The translations under genes and the position numbers were made by a program. From Terribacillus saccharophilus (lineage in GTDB: Bacteria; Bacillota; Bacilli; Bacillales; Amphibacillaceae): a stretch of DNA of 64,000 bases. This document shows, one piece after another, positions 1-7,786 of this stretch. The stretch's first letter is position 1. The number at the start of each line of letters is the position of its first letter. Location: NCBI RefSeq assembly GCF_002272075.1, contig NZ_NPBJ01000012.1, forward strand, positions 1 through 64,000, in the 5' to 3' direction. Below the pieces are notes generated by a model. It was not told the origin of the DNA. It did not search any database and was given only the letters and a program-made list of their open reading frames with translations.

Positions 1-147
1 ATTCGATATGTGGTTCCGCACTGTTTTTTCTGATATAAACAGTTCTTGGGCGATTTCCTTGGTTGTCTTATCCTGAACCAATAGTTCAAAGACTTCTTTT
101 TCTCGCTTGGTGAGTAATTGTTTTGGCCTGTAGTCATTATCCTTCAA
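1..147 (-). CDS. gerE: Spore germination/coat transcription factor GerE, 3' end cut by window edge
   Basis: The 49 visible codons encode the N-terminal two thirds of GerE, a small LuxR-type DNA-binding protein that regulates late mother-cell coat genes together with sigma-K. Visible motifs are LLTKREKEVFELL and the recognition-helix region ISEKTVRNHIS, nearly identical to B. subtilis GerE. The family is about 74 residues, so roughly 25 are missing at the left edge. The start is TTG at 147, eight bases from an AAGGAGGGG ribosome site (155-163). In B. subtilis gerE lies close to sdhB; here about 11 kb of unrelated genes intervene. Confidence 0.93.
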   Translation of the reverse strand, partial: MKDNDYRPKQLLTKREKEVFELLVQDKTTKEIAQELFISEKTVRNHISN

Positions 148-206
148 ATGTTAACCCCTCCTTGCTATCTTCAGGGTTGCTGCGTCAGGTATTTATTTAG
201 TCCATC

Positions 207-235
207 TAGCTTATGTAAACCAGAGACGGAGGGTG
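207..235 (-). promoter_or_regulatory. Sigma-K promoter of gerE
   Basis: Read on the minus strand, CACC is followed after 16 bases by CATAAGCTA. This fits the sigma-K pattern mACm-N16-CATAnnnTA exactly. It lies about 60 bases upstream of the gerE start codon, and gerE is a known sigma-K gene. Confidence 0.75.
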
Positions 236-623
236 AACAGAATTCGCGAATTGTTAACGATTGTTAGCGGAGGTGTTACCTAGCGTGACAAGTGCCCCCA
301 CTTCTATAGATTACCGTAATTGAATAATGAAGTTAGGAAAATTTCACTTGTCTCGTCTTCTCTAAGGAAAAAGCCACAGTAATTTAAATGTAGTCGTTTC
401 TTCGTTTAACCTAGCTTGAAAATCCATTGTAGAACAATATTATTTATCCGAATATAATTTCTTCGATAAATTATAGATATATGTTTTGTTTATGCAGGAC
501 AAACCAAAAACACACTTATCAGGTAAATTGTGTGAATCGATCAACTAACAAGTAAAAACAGAAAAATATTGGGGACATCATGACGTTAAAACTTAATCAC
601 TACCAGCATTAAATTGTAACTGA
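236..623. other. Intergenic, no gene seen
   Basis: AT-rich sequence with stops in all frames and no ribosome site leading into a frame. A 12-base palindrome AATTCGCGAATT begins near 241. I recognise no remnant of ysmA or another gene here. Confidence 0.5.
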
Positions 624-767
624 TGTGATTCGTCTACATATTCAAGTGAAGATACTGCGTTAGATGCTGCGGATAAGATCGACGAGATTAACGAGGAACT
701 ACTTTCAGAATTAGACAGCTTAGGTGCTAATGAACTAAGCGATAATGAAAAAATAGCCATATGTTAA
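624..767 (+). pseudogene. Remnant of a small (lipo)protein, N-terminus lost
   Basis: After a TGA at 621-623 an open frame of 47 codons encodes an acidic segment (CDSSTYSSED... to ...ELSDNEKIAIC). It has no usable start codon. Upstream in the same frame there is a lipobox-like LPALNC interrupted by stops, so this looks like the C-terminal part of a decayed lipoprotein. It ends 22 bases before the next gene. The identity is unknown and the call is tentative. Confidence 0.35.
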
Positions 768-789
768 TATAAAAATAGAGGAGAAAACT

Positions 790-1203
790 ATGAGAAGACT
801 TAAATTCTGGTTATTAGCTATCATTTTGCCGATTATTGTTATTTTGCTTATCGGTGGAATCATTTTATATAACCTCATTGATGTAAATTTAAACGATCTA
901 AATGGAAAAGGACAAGTTGTTTCAACTATTGAATCACCTAATAAAAGCTATGTTGCAGAGATAAGATTAATTGACGAAAACGGTAACGCAACAACCCCTA
1001 TACAGCAAGCAGTTAGCATTTCCTCCAATGATTCAGATCAAAACCAATTAAAAGAAGAGACAGTATATTGGGAAATACACTCTGATAGCGAGACACCTGA
1101 AGTAAACTGGTTAGATGATGATACTATTAACGTAAACGGTAAGATAATAGATGTACTTGATAAAGATACTTATTACGACTGGCAAGATCACAGTGAGAAC
1201 TGA
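790..1203 (+). CDS. DUF5412-like membrane-anchored protein
   Basis: 137 residues, starting at ATG after a GAGGAG ribosome site at 778-783. One N-terminal membrane segment (about residues 7-28) is followed by an extracytoplasmic domain with ESPNKSYVAEIRL, an EETVYWEIH strand and a VNWLDDDTINVNG segment. That pattern (SP-x-Y-xA-E, xVYW, V-W-DD-T-hxING) resembles the DUF5412 family of small Bacillus membrane proteins of unknown function. It stands alone between two decayed genes. The family assignment is from memory of the pattern. Confidence 0.6.
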   Translation: MRRLKFWLLAIILPIIVILLIGGIILYNLIDVNLNDLNGKGQVVSTIESPNKSYVAEIRLIDENGNATTPIQQAVSISSNDSDQNQLKEETVYWEIHSDSETPEVNWLDDDTINVNGKIIDVLDKDTYYDWQDHSEN

Positions 1204-1309
1204 ATAAGCCATACATGAACATACCAGGGATTGGTGATTTCTTCATCTCTCTTTGATTTTATCTAAGCTTCGGATGGACATAACTAATTTGTTATCCTAA
1301 TCCAATACG

Positions 1310-1671
1310 TCATAGATTGCTCAATTCACTTCCTGCTGAGACTCCCGCAGCATATTGTTCCTCTTCCGTAAGTCTGCTTAATCCCTCCTCAGCATCAACT
1401 CCTGGGAGAAATGGTAAGACCATATAAGCTTTCTGGTAGTCATCTATGGCTCTAAACTCCAACTCATTTGGGACATATTTTGATAACTCATGAATCTTAC
1501 TCAAAAATAAAAATTCATCTGCCCTTTTAGCTGCTTCTTCAACAGGAAATATCCTTAAAAGATATTTTTGATCGATTACATACTTTTGATCATAGAAATA
1601 GCCTTTCTTTAATTCACAATTTCTTTCGCGTTACTTAAGTGCAAGATTGACTCCATTAAGTATTTATCCAT
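1310..1671 (-). pseudogene. Truncated, frameshifted aminoglycoside phosphotransferase-family gene
   Basis: The start ATG at 1671 has a good GGAGG site. The frame encodes MDKYLMESILHLSNAKEIV, then a one-base shift near 1618 is needed to continue as KKGYFYDQKYVIDQKYLLRI, the ATP-binding start of an APH-fold kinase. The frame then runs through AYMVLPFLPGVDAEE and LTEEEQYAAG, also typical of APH-family proteins. It ends after about 120 residues, whereas the family is near 300, so the catalytic HGD and DFD motifs are missing. It is clearly dead. The family is secure, the substrate unknown. Confidence 0.75.
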
Positions 1672-1948
1672 TGCTGACCTCCAATAGATCACTAAGAAGT
1701 GAAACAGACCAATCAGTTGATACTGCTCAACCAATCAAAGTGCTCTTTTTGTAGTTTTTGACCACATAAAATCAATTTCCTCTTCTTTGTAAGCAATGAG
1801 TGGTTCCTAATATATTACATTGATAAGGTGCAGCCACTGCTCTTTAGATGTGGCTTCATATCGTTCAATTCCTATAAAAGCCCGGATCACATAATCTAAA
1901 ATATTCTGAGCCCTTCTTCTCAAGCCAATTGAGTGTATAATCTACCAT
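1672..1948 (-). pseudogene. Unidentified decayed reading frame upstream of the APH remnant
   Basis: An ATG at 1948 with an AAGGAG site starts MVDYTLNWLEKKGSEYF and stops after 27 codons. In another frame the same DNA reads LRRRAQNILDYVIRAFIGIE and onwards for about 90 codons with only two stops, right up to the APH start. The protein-like composition with interruptions suggests a dead gene. I do not recognise the family. Confidence 0.35.
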
Positions 1949-1997
1949 TAATCTCCTTAATTTAACAAAAATGGTTGCGCACTTCTTCAACTTTGTA

Positions 1998-2028
1998 TAT
2001 ATTGTATACATAAAACATATACAATATA
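1998..2028 (+). promoter_or_regulatory. Perfect inverted repeat, candidate operator of the GntR/ABC operon
   Basis: Eleven-base arms TATATTGTATA (1998-2008) and TATACAATATA (2018-2028) are separated by nine bases. The repeat sits 36 bases upstream of the first start codon of the operon, overlapping TTGTAT/TATAGC promoter-like hexamers 17 bases apart. Long AT-rich dyads of this kind suit the downstream YtrA-type regulator, so autoregulation is inferred. Confidence 0.55.
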
Positions 2029-2063
2029 GCAGTATCAATACAAAAAAAGGAGGGTTACTTAAG

Positions 2064-2369
2064 GTGAATAGCACGGAAAAAGCCCCAACTTTAACTCCGA
2101 TACGGCGCTGAATAACTTACCTTGGTGTTTTCCTATTTGTACAAATAATCTTTGTATTGGTGGATGGGACTTCCTTGGAACCGAATATAAACGATAGTGA
2201 CAGCTTCATCCCCAGAACGTTCAGAAGTATATTAGATTCATCACTTTTTACAGAATGGATTACGCCATACTCGTACCCATTCTTCAATATGGTCATGGTT
2301 GTCCATATCATTGCACTACTTATTGTGGCAGTGGCAGATATTATCGCGTTACTTTTCTCCAAAAAATAG
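2064..2369 (+). pseudogene. Small membrane protein of the ABC operon with an in-frame TGA
   Basis: GTG at 2064 follows a strong AGGAGGG site and opens MNSTEKAPTLTPIRR. A TGA at 2109-2111 then interrupts. The same frame continues as ITYLGVFLFVQIIFVLVDG and ends in a second hydrophobic stretch (IIALLIVAVADIIALLF) at 2369. Read through, it would be about 100 residues with two membrane helices and an intervening extracytoplasmic loop. Either the gene is dead by one nonsense change or translation restarts at TTG 2157 without a ribosome site. It is the first gene of the GntR/ABC unit. Confidence 0.6.
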
Positions 2370-2384
2370 AATAAGAGGGATCAC

Positions 2385-2756
2385 ATGCAAATTATTATTT
2401 CCAACAATTCAAAGGAGCCGATTTATGAGCAGATTACAAATCAAATTAAATCGTCCATTTTATCGGGTGAGCTGCCGGAGGGAGCCGCTATTCCTTCCAT
2501 GCGCAAACTCGCACAGGATTTACAAATCAGCGTTATCACGACTAAACGTGCTTATGAAGAACTGGAAAAGGCAGGATTTATTTACTCCATTGTTGGCAAA
2601 GGCTCATTTGTTGCAGAACAAGATGTAGAGTTTATCAAAGAGAAAAAACTAAAAGTGATTGAAGAGCAGCTAAGCGATGTCATTACGAACAGCCGGGAAA
2701 TCGGCTTATCTCTTGCTGATTTGCAGCAATTAATTAAGATCTTATATGAGGAGTGA
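2385..2756 (+). CDS. GntR-family repressor, YtrA subfamily
   Basis: 123 residues. The N-terminal winged helix-turn-helix shows PIYEQITNQIKSSILSGELP and PSMRKLAQDLQISVITTKRAYEEL, the standard GntR signature. The C-terminal tail is short and lacks the aminotransferase or UTRA domain, which is the YtrA layout. Members control ABC exporter operons, as PmtR and YtrA do. The gene is followed directly by an ATPase and a permease. The stop overlaps a GTG in the next frame, so the genes are tightly coupled. The inducing signal is unknown. Confidence 0.88.
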   Translation: MQIIISNNSKEPIYEQITNQIKSSILSGELPEGAAIPSMRKLAQDLQISVITTKRAYEELEKAGFIYSIVGKGSFVAEQDVEFIKEKKLKVIEEQLSDVITNSREIGLSLADLQQLIKILYEE

Positions 2757-2761
2757 AAGGA

Positions 2762-3628
2762 ATGGAGAATGTAGTCGAATTTAATAACGTGACAAAGAGA
2801 TTTAAAGATTTCTCTGTTAAAAATATCGATTTACAAGTAAAGCGAGGCTTTGTGCATGGTTTTATCGGTGCAAATGGTGCCGGTAAGTCAACAATGATAA
2901 AGATGATCATGAATCTGTTAAAACCTGATGCTGGTGAAGTAAGTGTTTTTGGCATGGACTACAAAACACATGAGAAAGCGATCAAGGAACGAATTGGGTT
3001 TGTTTACGATGGCAATGTCTTCTTTGAGAATTTGAATTTAAAAGATATTAAACGTATTGTCTCACCAGCTTATAAACACTGGGATAATGCACTATTCTCT
3101 CAATATGTAGAACAATTTGAGCTTCCGCTTAATAAATCAATTAAGAAATTTTCAAAAGGTATGCAAATGAAGGCTTCCCTAGCGATTGCTTTGTCTCATC
3201 ATGCTGAACTGATCATTATGGATGAGCCGACAGCTGGCTTGGACCCCATCTTCAGACGGGAACTGCTTGGGGTCTTACAGGAATTAATGTTAGATGGTAA
3301 CCGCACCATTTTCTTCTCCACCCACATCACAACAGATTTGAATCGCATCGCAGATTACATAGCCTTCATAAACCGCGGGGAATTAGTTTTTAATAACTCC
3401 ATTCATGACATAACGGAAAATTATGCTCTCGTTAAAGGAAGAACCGAGCTTCTGGATCGAGATACGGAAAAGGCTTTCATGCATATAAACCGCTTATCTA
3501 CTGGATTTGAAGCATTAACAAAAAAAGTTAATGATGTAGAAAATACTTTTGGAGACAGCGTTGTTATTGAGCCGGCCACACTTGAAGATATTATGTTTCA
3601 TTTGAAAGGCGGTGTGCAGCATGTTTAA
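2762..3628 (+). CDS. ABC transporter ATP-binding protein (YtrB/PmtA-like)
   Basis: 288 residues. Walker A is GANGAGKST, the signature segment is KKFSKGMQMKASLAIALS, Walker B is LIIMDEPTAGLDP, and the switch His lies in FFSTHI. A C-terminal extension of about 70 residues follows, as in exporter ATPases of the YtrB/PmtA type. A GTG at 2753 is also possible, but ATG 2762 has better spacing from GAGGAG at 2749-2754. It would power the permease encoded next. Such systems export peptides or answer cell-wall antibiotics; the substrate here is not readable. Confidence 0.88.
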   Translation: MENVVEFNNVTKRFKDFSVKNIDLQVKRGFVHGFIGANGAGKSTMIKMIMNLLKPDAGEVSVFGMDYKTHEKAIKERIGFVYDGNVFFENLNLKDIKRIVSPAYKHWDNALFSQYVEQFELPLNKSIKKFSKGMQMKASLAIALSHHAELIIMDEPTAGLDPIFRRELLGVLQELMLDGNRTIFFSTHITTDLNRIADYIAFINRGELVFNNSIHDITENYALVKGRTELLDRDTEKAFMHINRLSTGFEALTKKVNDVENTFGDSVVIEPATLEDIMFHLKGGVQHV

Positions 3629-4229
3629 TTTAATCAAGCGCGACTTTATTCTGCAAAAATGGCAGCTGTTAGTGTTTATACTATTAGTATTATTCTTTGT
3701 CCTATTGGACAGGCAGCATCCAGCTTTTATCTTCCTACTTGCCAGCGTTATCCTTCCAATTAATACGCTTGCTTACGATGAAAAAACAGAAACTAACATA
3801 CTATTGAATTCGCTTCCTTATACACGCATCGAAATTATTTCATCCCGATATATAGGAGCAATTGTCTTTATAATCTTAGCAACTGGGATTACAAGTATCT
3901 TATTGTATGTATTCAATAAACCTTTCTCAATAACAGACATTGCAATAAGCAGCAGTTTAGCCTTATTCCTGTTATCTTTTTACCTACCCATGTCTTATAT
4001 CATAAAACCAGGTTATACCTTCCCGGTAGCAATAATCAGTTTCTTGGTTTTAGCAGGCATAGTTCCTCCTATAGTATCTTATTTAGGTGAAAAGCTGACA
4101 TCCTTTACAGATTTCCTTCTTAATCTGTCCGTGCCAATTTTCTATACAAGTGCCATACTTCTTTGCTTAGCTATTTACGGAGCTTCTTGGAGTATTACTA
4201 GTTACATTTATCGACGGAAAGCTTTTTAG
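3621..4229 (+). CDS. ABC-2 type transporter permease
   Basis: 202 residues with about six hydrophobic segments, starting MFNLIKRDFILQKWQ. The pattern KRDF...K and DEKTETNILLNSLPYTR matches ABC-2 permeases found beside YtrA/PmtR regulators. The ATG lies inside the end of the ATPase gene (ATGTTTAA, eight-base overlap), indicating coupled translation. Only one permease is present, so the exporter is probably a homodimer or uses a partner elsewhere. Confidence 0.8.
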   Translation: MFNLIKRDFILQKWQLLVFILLVLFFVLLDRQHPAFIFLLASVILPINTLAYDEKTETNILLNSLPYTRIEIISSRYIGAIVFIILATGITSILLYVFNKPFSITDIAISSSLALFLLSFYLPMSYIIKPGYTFPVAIISFLVLAGIVPPIVSYLGEKLTSFTDFLLNLSVPIFYTSAILLCLAIYGASWSITSYIYRRKAF

Positions 4230-4265
4230 TATGTATTAATCTAGAGTCTATTCATTACAATATCC

Positions 4266-4297
4266 GAGCGTATTTGAGACGTGACTCAAATACGCTC
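4266..4297 (+). terminator. 13-bp perfect hairpin after the ABC operon
   Basis: GAGCGTATTTGAG and CTCAAATACGCTC pair around a six-base loop, 37 bases past the permease stop. There is no T-run after it, so it may be a weak or factor-assisted terminator, or an mRNA-stabilising stem. Confidence 0.55.
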
Positions 4298-4475
4298 ATA
4301 TTAGTAATAATATTGATGTACGAAGTTGGACAATATGGTCAATTTTAAATAATATTTATTTAAAAATCTTATCTTCCTTTAAAAATGAAGTATTTTATAT
4401 ACCACTTTAAACTTCCATTACGCTCTCTCTTAGATTATTCTTAAAGTAGCATACACAACAAAAGGGGACATCGAT

Positions 4476-5336
4476 ATGAAAGACGAATTGAGATACATAG
4501 GGGAGAAGATACAGAAGAACCAAGACATTATAGCCGAATCTGTACTTCTAAACCTCGATTCGACATTAAATAAAGAGCTTCGTATCTTATCTCTCCCGAA
4601 AGATCAGTTATCCAAATTCAATGCAAGACTGGTATCTAATATCGGGGCAATCCTTTTTGCTGAGGATAACAAGGCAGAAGTGGAAAAGAATTTCTTAGCT
4701 TGGGGTTCATGGGCTGGAAAGGCTGCGACGGAGATGAATATTTCCTTGACTGCTACACTGCAATACGTTTCCAGCTTTCGCAGTGTTATTTGGGACATCT
4801 TCACGGTAGAGCTTGAGGAGCGGCATTTTGCTGCTATTACGATGCTGGATGTATCGAAAATCATCGATCCAATGCTTGAAGTAGTCAGCTTTGAAATCGG
4901 AAGACAGTTTGAAAAGCATAATAAAGAGATGGTTAGTATAGCTTATAGTGCGCTGGAGGAACTGTCCGTGCCAGTTGTCCCGATTTATGAAGGATTGGCG
5001 GTAATACCTATTGTTGGCGAGATAGATACCCATCGGGCTAAACTGATCATGGAGACTGCATTGACACAAGGCAATGCTTTGGCGTTAGATCATCTTGTCT
5101 TGGATGTTTCCGGTGTATTGATGATTGATACGATGGTAGCCAATCAGATTGTTCAAATCGTTCAATCACTTCGTATAAGTGGTATCGAGACGATTATTAC
5201 TGGTATCCGTCCTGAAATTGCACAGACGATGGTATCACTCGGCTTAGAATTTAATACAATTACTACCATATCGAATTTAAAGATTGCGTTGCATCAACTA
5301 GGATACGGTAAATTGGACTCTAGCAAAAAGAGCTGA
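4476..5336 (+). CDS. RsbR-family STAS protein (stressosome component paralogue)
   Basis: 286 residues. The N-terminal 150 form a helical sensor-like domain, followed by a C-terminal STAS domain (about 165-275). Two threonines match the RsbT-phosphorylated sites of RsbRA: T185 in GEIDTHRA and T219 in MIDTMVAN, spaced 34 residues as in RsbRA (T171/T205). Such proteins co-assemble with RsbS and RsbT into the stressosome that controls sigma-B. There are no rsbS/rsbT genes beside it, so it is an orphan paralogue like RsbRB-RD. It starts at ATG 4476 after AAAGGGG. Confidence 0.85.
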   Translation: MKDELRYIGEKIQKNQDIIAESVLLNLDSTLNKELRILSLPKDQLSKFNARLVSNIGAILFAEDNKAEVEKNFLAWGSWAGKAATEMNISLTATLQYVSSFRSVIWDIFTVELEERHFAAITMLDVSKIIDPMLEVVSFEIGRQFEKHNKEMVSIAYSALEELSVPVVPIYEGLAVIPIVGEIDTHRAKLIMETALTQGNALALDHLVLDVSGVLMIDTMVANQIVQIVQSLRISGIETIITGIRPEIAQTMVSLGLEFNTITTISNLKIALHQLGYGKLDSSKKS

Positions 5337-5356
5337 TCACTATGATCAGCTCTTTT
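5326..5356. terminator. Bidirectional terminator between rsbR-like gene and SDR gene
   Basis: Fourteen-base arms AAAAGAGCTGATCA/TGATCAGCTCTTTT with a three-base loop, overlapping the stop of the STAS gene. A- and T-rich flanks serve both convergent genes. Confidence 0.85.
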
Positions 5357-5361
5357 CCTCT

Positions 5362-6114
5362 TTACTTCACTCTGCTGTATATATTCTTTACTGCTTCATC
5401 AATCTCATCACGCGACATTCGTAAAGCCTTCGCTGATGAACCATAGCCTATTTCTTCCTTACCTTCTGCCAGCCCTTTGAATATACCATCAGCAAACTCA
5501 TCCACTGGTTCACCAAATGTGTGAATGCCCACACCTCCCAAATCTGTGTTGACTGCAGGCGGAGCAACTTCAATCACTTTCACTTTGGTTTCAGCAAGCT
5601 GCAAACGCAGACTCATAGTGAAGGAATGCAATGCTGCTTTTGTTGCCGAATAGATTGGTGCTATGGCCATTGGTGTAAATGCAAGTCCTGATGTGACATT
5701 TATAATTGCCGCTTTCTTCCCACTGGAAGAAAAGTAAGGCGCAAACAGCATCGATAGATGAAACGGTGCTTCAATATTTGCGGATATCTCTTTATTATAA
5801 TACGCCCAATTATTGACTGGATCTGCTTCTAATACGGCAAAACGCTGCTGTATTCCCGCATTATTAACAAGCACATTTACCTCTGGATGCTCCTCTTTGA
5901 CCCATTCAAGCAAGGTGAGCCGTTCGGCCTCCACTGATACATCACATACACGGGTAATAAGTTCCGGATGCTTGTCTTTCGCCTCTTGTAATTTGCTTTC
6001 TCTTCTTCCGCAAATAATGACTTGACTGCCTGCCTGCAAAAATCTCTCTGCAAATGCAAAGCCAATTCCAGATGCGCCACCTGTTATTAAAATCGTGTTC
6101 CCTTTCAGCTCCAC
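5362..6114 (-). CDS. Short-chain dehydrogenase/reductase (DltE-like)
   Basis: 250 residues. The Rossmann motif TGGASGIG lies near residue 11, NNAG near 87 and the catalytic YSATK near 157, with the preceding serine in NVTSG. This is a complete classical SDR. The overall layout (FAERFLQAGSQVIICGRRE, VIEVAPPAVNTDLGG) resembles the oxidoreductase formerly called DltE in B. subtilis; the substrate is unknown. The start is GTG at 6114, seven bases from AGGAGG. It is transcribed alone, divergent from the nuclease gene. Confidence 0.85.
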   Translation of the reverse strand: MELKGNTILITGGASGIGFAFAERFLQAGSQVIICGRRESKLQEAKDKHPELITRVCDVSVEAERLTLLEWVKEEHPEVNVLVNNAGIQQRFAVLEADPVNNWAYYNKEISANIEAPFHLSMLFAPYFSSSGKKAAIINVTSGLAFTPMAIAPIYSATKAALHSFTMSLRLQLAETKVKVIEVAPPAVNTDLGGVGIHTFGEPVDEFADGIFKGLAEGKEEIGYGSSAKALRMSRDEIDEAVKNIYSRVK

Positions 6115-6314
6115 TCATAACCTCCTACATAGTCAAAACACCCGTTTTTATCATTCCCTTCCTTTTGTATCCCATAACTTTTACGATTAGTATTTTCTCT
6201 TTATCTGGTTACAAGCTGTGCGTCTCACATGATGTACTGCTTTCTGCTCTTGTAAGCTGTGTCCATCCCTTTTATTATGGAAATAGAAACAGCTAGAAGG
6301 AGCCTTATAACAGC

Positions 6315-7058
6315 ATGAGAAAAACAATACATAGTACGACTTGGTTAATTATTGCCTTGTTTCTGATCAGTGCATGCGGAACAGTCAGCACGACAAATCA
6401 ACAGCCAGATTCAGATAGAAATGCTACTACAACTTCAGGAACGACTGATAAGGTCGAGGTTTCTTTAATCCGAATTGTCGATGGAGACACAATCAAAGTG
6501 AACTACAACGGCCAGGAAGAAACGGTCCGGTACTTGCTTGTTGATACTCCTGAGACGAAGGCGCCGAACAAGTGTGTTCAGCCCTATGGAAAGGATGCCA
6601 GCAAACGCAATGAAGAACTGGTAACGGATGCGGAGAAATTGGAGTTGGAATTTGATGTAGGTGGTAGAACGGACAAGTACGGCCGACTGCTTGCTTATGT
6701 ATATGCCGACGGAGCGAGCGTCCAGCAAACATTGCTGGAAGAAGGATTAGCACGTGTAGCTTATGTGTACCCGCCAAACACAAGATATCTTGATACTTTC
6801 GAGGAAGCGGAAGCAACTGCTAAAAACGATGATGAAGCAGTTTGGCAGCAAAATGGATATGTCACAGATCGTGGATTCAACGGCTGTGCTACCAGCCAGG
6901 ATACTTCCGATACACCAGTTGACAGCACTTCAAATGAATCAACGCAATTTGCCAATTGCACTGAACTGAGAAAAACATACCCAGATGGTGTGCCAAGCAC
7001 TCATACTGCCTATCAGCGCAAGTTTGACCGGGATAAGGATGATTATGCTTGTGAATAA
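6315..7058 (+). CDS. Lipoprotein thermonuclease with Excalibur domain (YncB-like)
   Basis: 247 residues. A signal peptide ends in the lipobox LISAC (lipidated Cys21), followed by a Ser/Thr/Asn-rich linker. A staphylococcal-nuclease domain occupies about 46-190; R72, E80 and R124 match the catalytic R35/E43/R87 in spacing (8 and 44 residues). The C-terminal Excalibur calcium motif is DRDKDDYACE. It should be a calcium-dependent, membrane-anchored extracellular nuclease. It is monocistronic, with AAGGAG upstream of the ATG. Confidence 0.9.
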   Translation: MRKTIHSTTWLIIALFLISACGTVSTTNQQPDSDRNATTTSGTTDKVEVSLIRIVDGDTIKVNYNGQEETVRYLLVDTPETKAPNKCVQPYGKDASKRNEELVTDAEKLELEFDVGGRTDKYGRLLAYVYADGASVQQTLLEEGLARVAYVYPPNTRYLDTFEEAEATAKNDDEAVWQQNGYVTDRGFNGCATSQDTSDTPVDSTSNESTQFANCTELRKTYPDGVPSTHTAYQRKFDRDKDDYACE

Positions 7059-7107
7059 TACACGATGATCCAGCAGCACCTTAACTAATTCACTCAGTCT
7101 TTCACAA

Positions 7108-7137
7108 ATGACAATACCTAGCCTTATTGTTTATAGT
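7108..7137 (+). promoter_or_regulatory. Candidate sigma-A promoter of the DinB-fold gene
   Basis: ATGACA and TATAGT are separated by 18 bases, 33 bases upstream of the start codon. Moderate match only. Confidence 0.35.
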
Positions 7138-7169
7138 GTAGAAGAAGCTTACCAAAAGGAGAATGCTAC

Positions 7170-7622
7170 ATGAGTAAAACAGCATATTGGAAAGAAAACT
7201 GGCTGCAGCACCGCAATGTATTAACTCAACTCATCGATCAAATCGAAGATGGTCATCTCGATTTTAAACCATGGGAGGATGCGATGACACTTCGTGACCT
7301 GGTCCTTCACGTAACCGCCTGGAACGGTGTGTTCGTAAATATGGTGAAAACGGAATCCATGACAACTCCAGATCTTCCTGAAGTACATACGATGGAAGAC
7401 CTCAGAAAAGCAGTAAAGCATTTTACTGATCAAACGATTAAAGACTTTGAGAAAATTACTGATGAAGAACTAGCATTAGATAACGAAGCAAATTTACCAG
7501 GTATGCAAGGTAAGAAAGAACTTTATCTTCAAGCTATGTATGATCATGAATTGCATCACAAAGGTCAGTTGTTCATTTATGCCCGTTTAGTCGGAGCAAC
7601 AGATCTTCCATTTTTCCGCTAA
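7170..7622 (+). CDS. DinB-fold (DfsB-type) metal-binding protein
   Basis: 150 residues of four-helix-bundle type. The metal-binding histidines of the DinB/YfiT fold are visible: H47 in DLVLHVTAW, then H126 and H130 in DHELHHKGQL near the C-terminus, the usual H...HxxxH arrangement. Family members include thiol transferases and stress-induced proteins; the role here cannot be told. A good AAAAGGAG site precedes the ATG. Single gene with its own terminator. Confidence 0.82.
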   Translation: MSKTAYWKENWLQHRNVLTQLIDQIEDGHLDFKPWEDAMTLRDLVLHVTAWNGVFVNMVKTESMTTPDLPEVHTMEDLRKAVKHFTDQTIKDFEKITDEELALDNEANLPGMQGKKELYLQAMYDHELHHKGQLFIYARLVGATDLPFFR

Positions 7623-7625
7623 ACA

Positions 7626-7665
7626 AAAATAACCTTCCAGCATAGAAGCTGTGAGGTTATTTTTT
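7626..7665 (+). terminator. Intrinsic terminator of the DinB-fold gene
   Basis: AAAATAACCT/AGGTTATTTT outer stem with an inner CAGC/GCTG pair, followed by a T-run. Confidence 0.85.
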
Positions 7666-7786
7666 CTGGTATAATTTACCTTGTTATTTTCAAATTTTTA
7701 CATAAATCTGCTATACAACAGGTCATCTTCGATATATAATCTTCTAAACACATCTTAGATAGAAAACTATAAGTGAGGGATGACTA

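Noticed and set aside
1325-1360. Resemblance of ACTCCCGCAG segment to the interspersed repeat at 53.8 kb
   Set aside because: It is explained by the APH-family coding sequence (EEQYAAGVSAG), and the rest of the repeat is absent.
2109-2111. TGA in the membrane gene as selenocysteine or recoding
   Set aside because: No SECIS-like structure seen and the codon lies in a hydrophilic N-terminal segment. A nonsense mutation is simpler.
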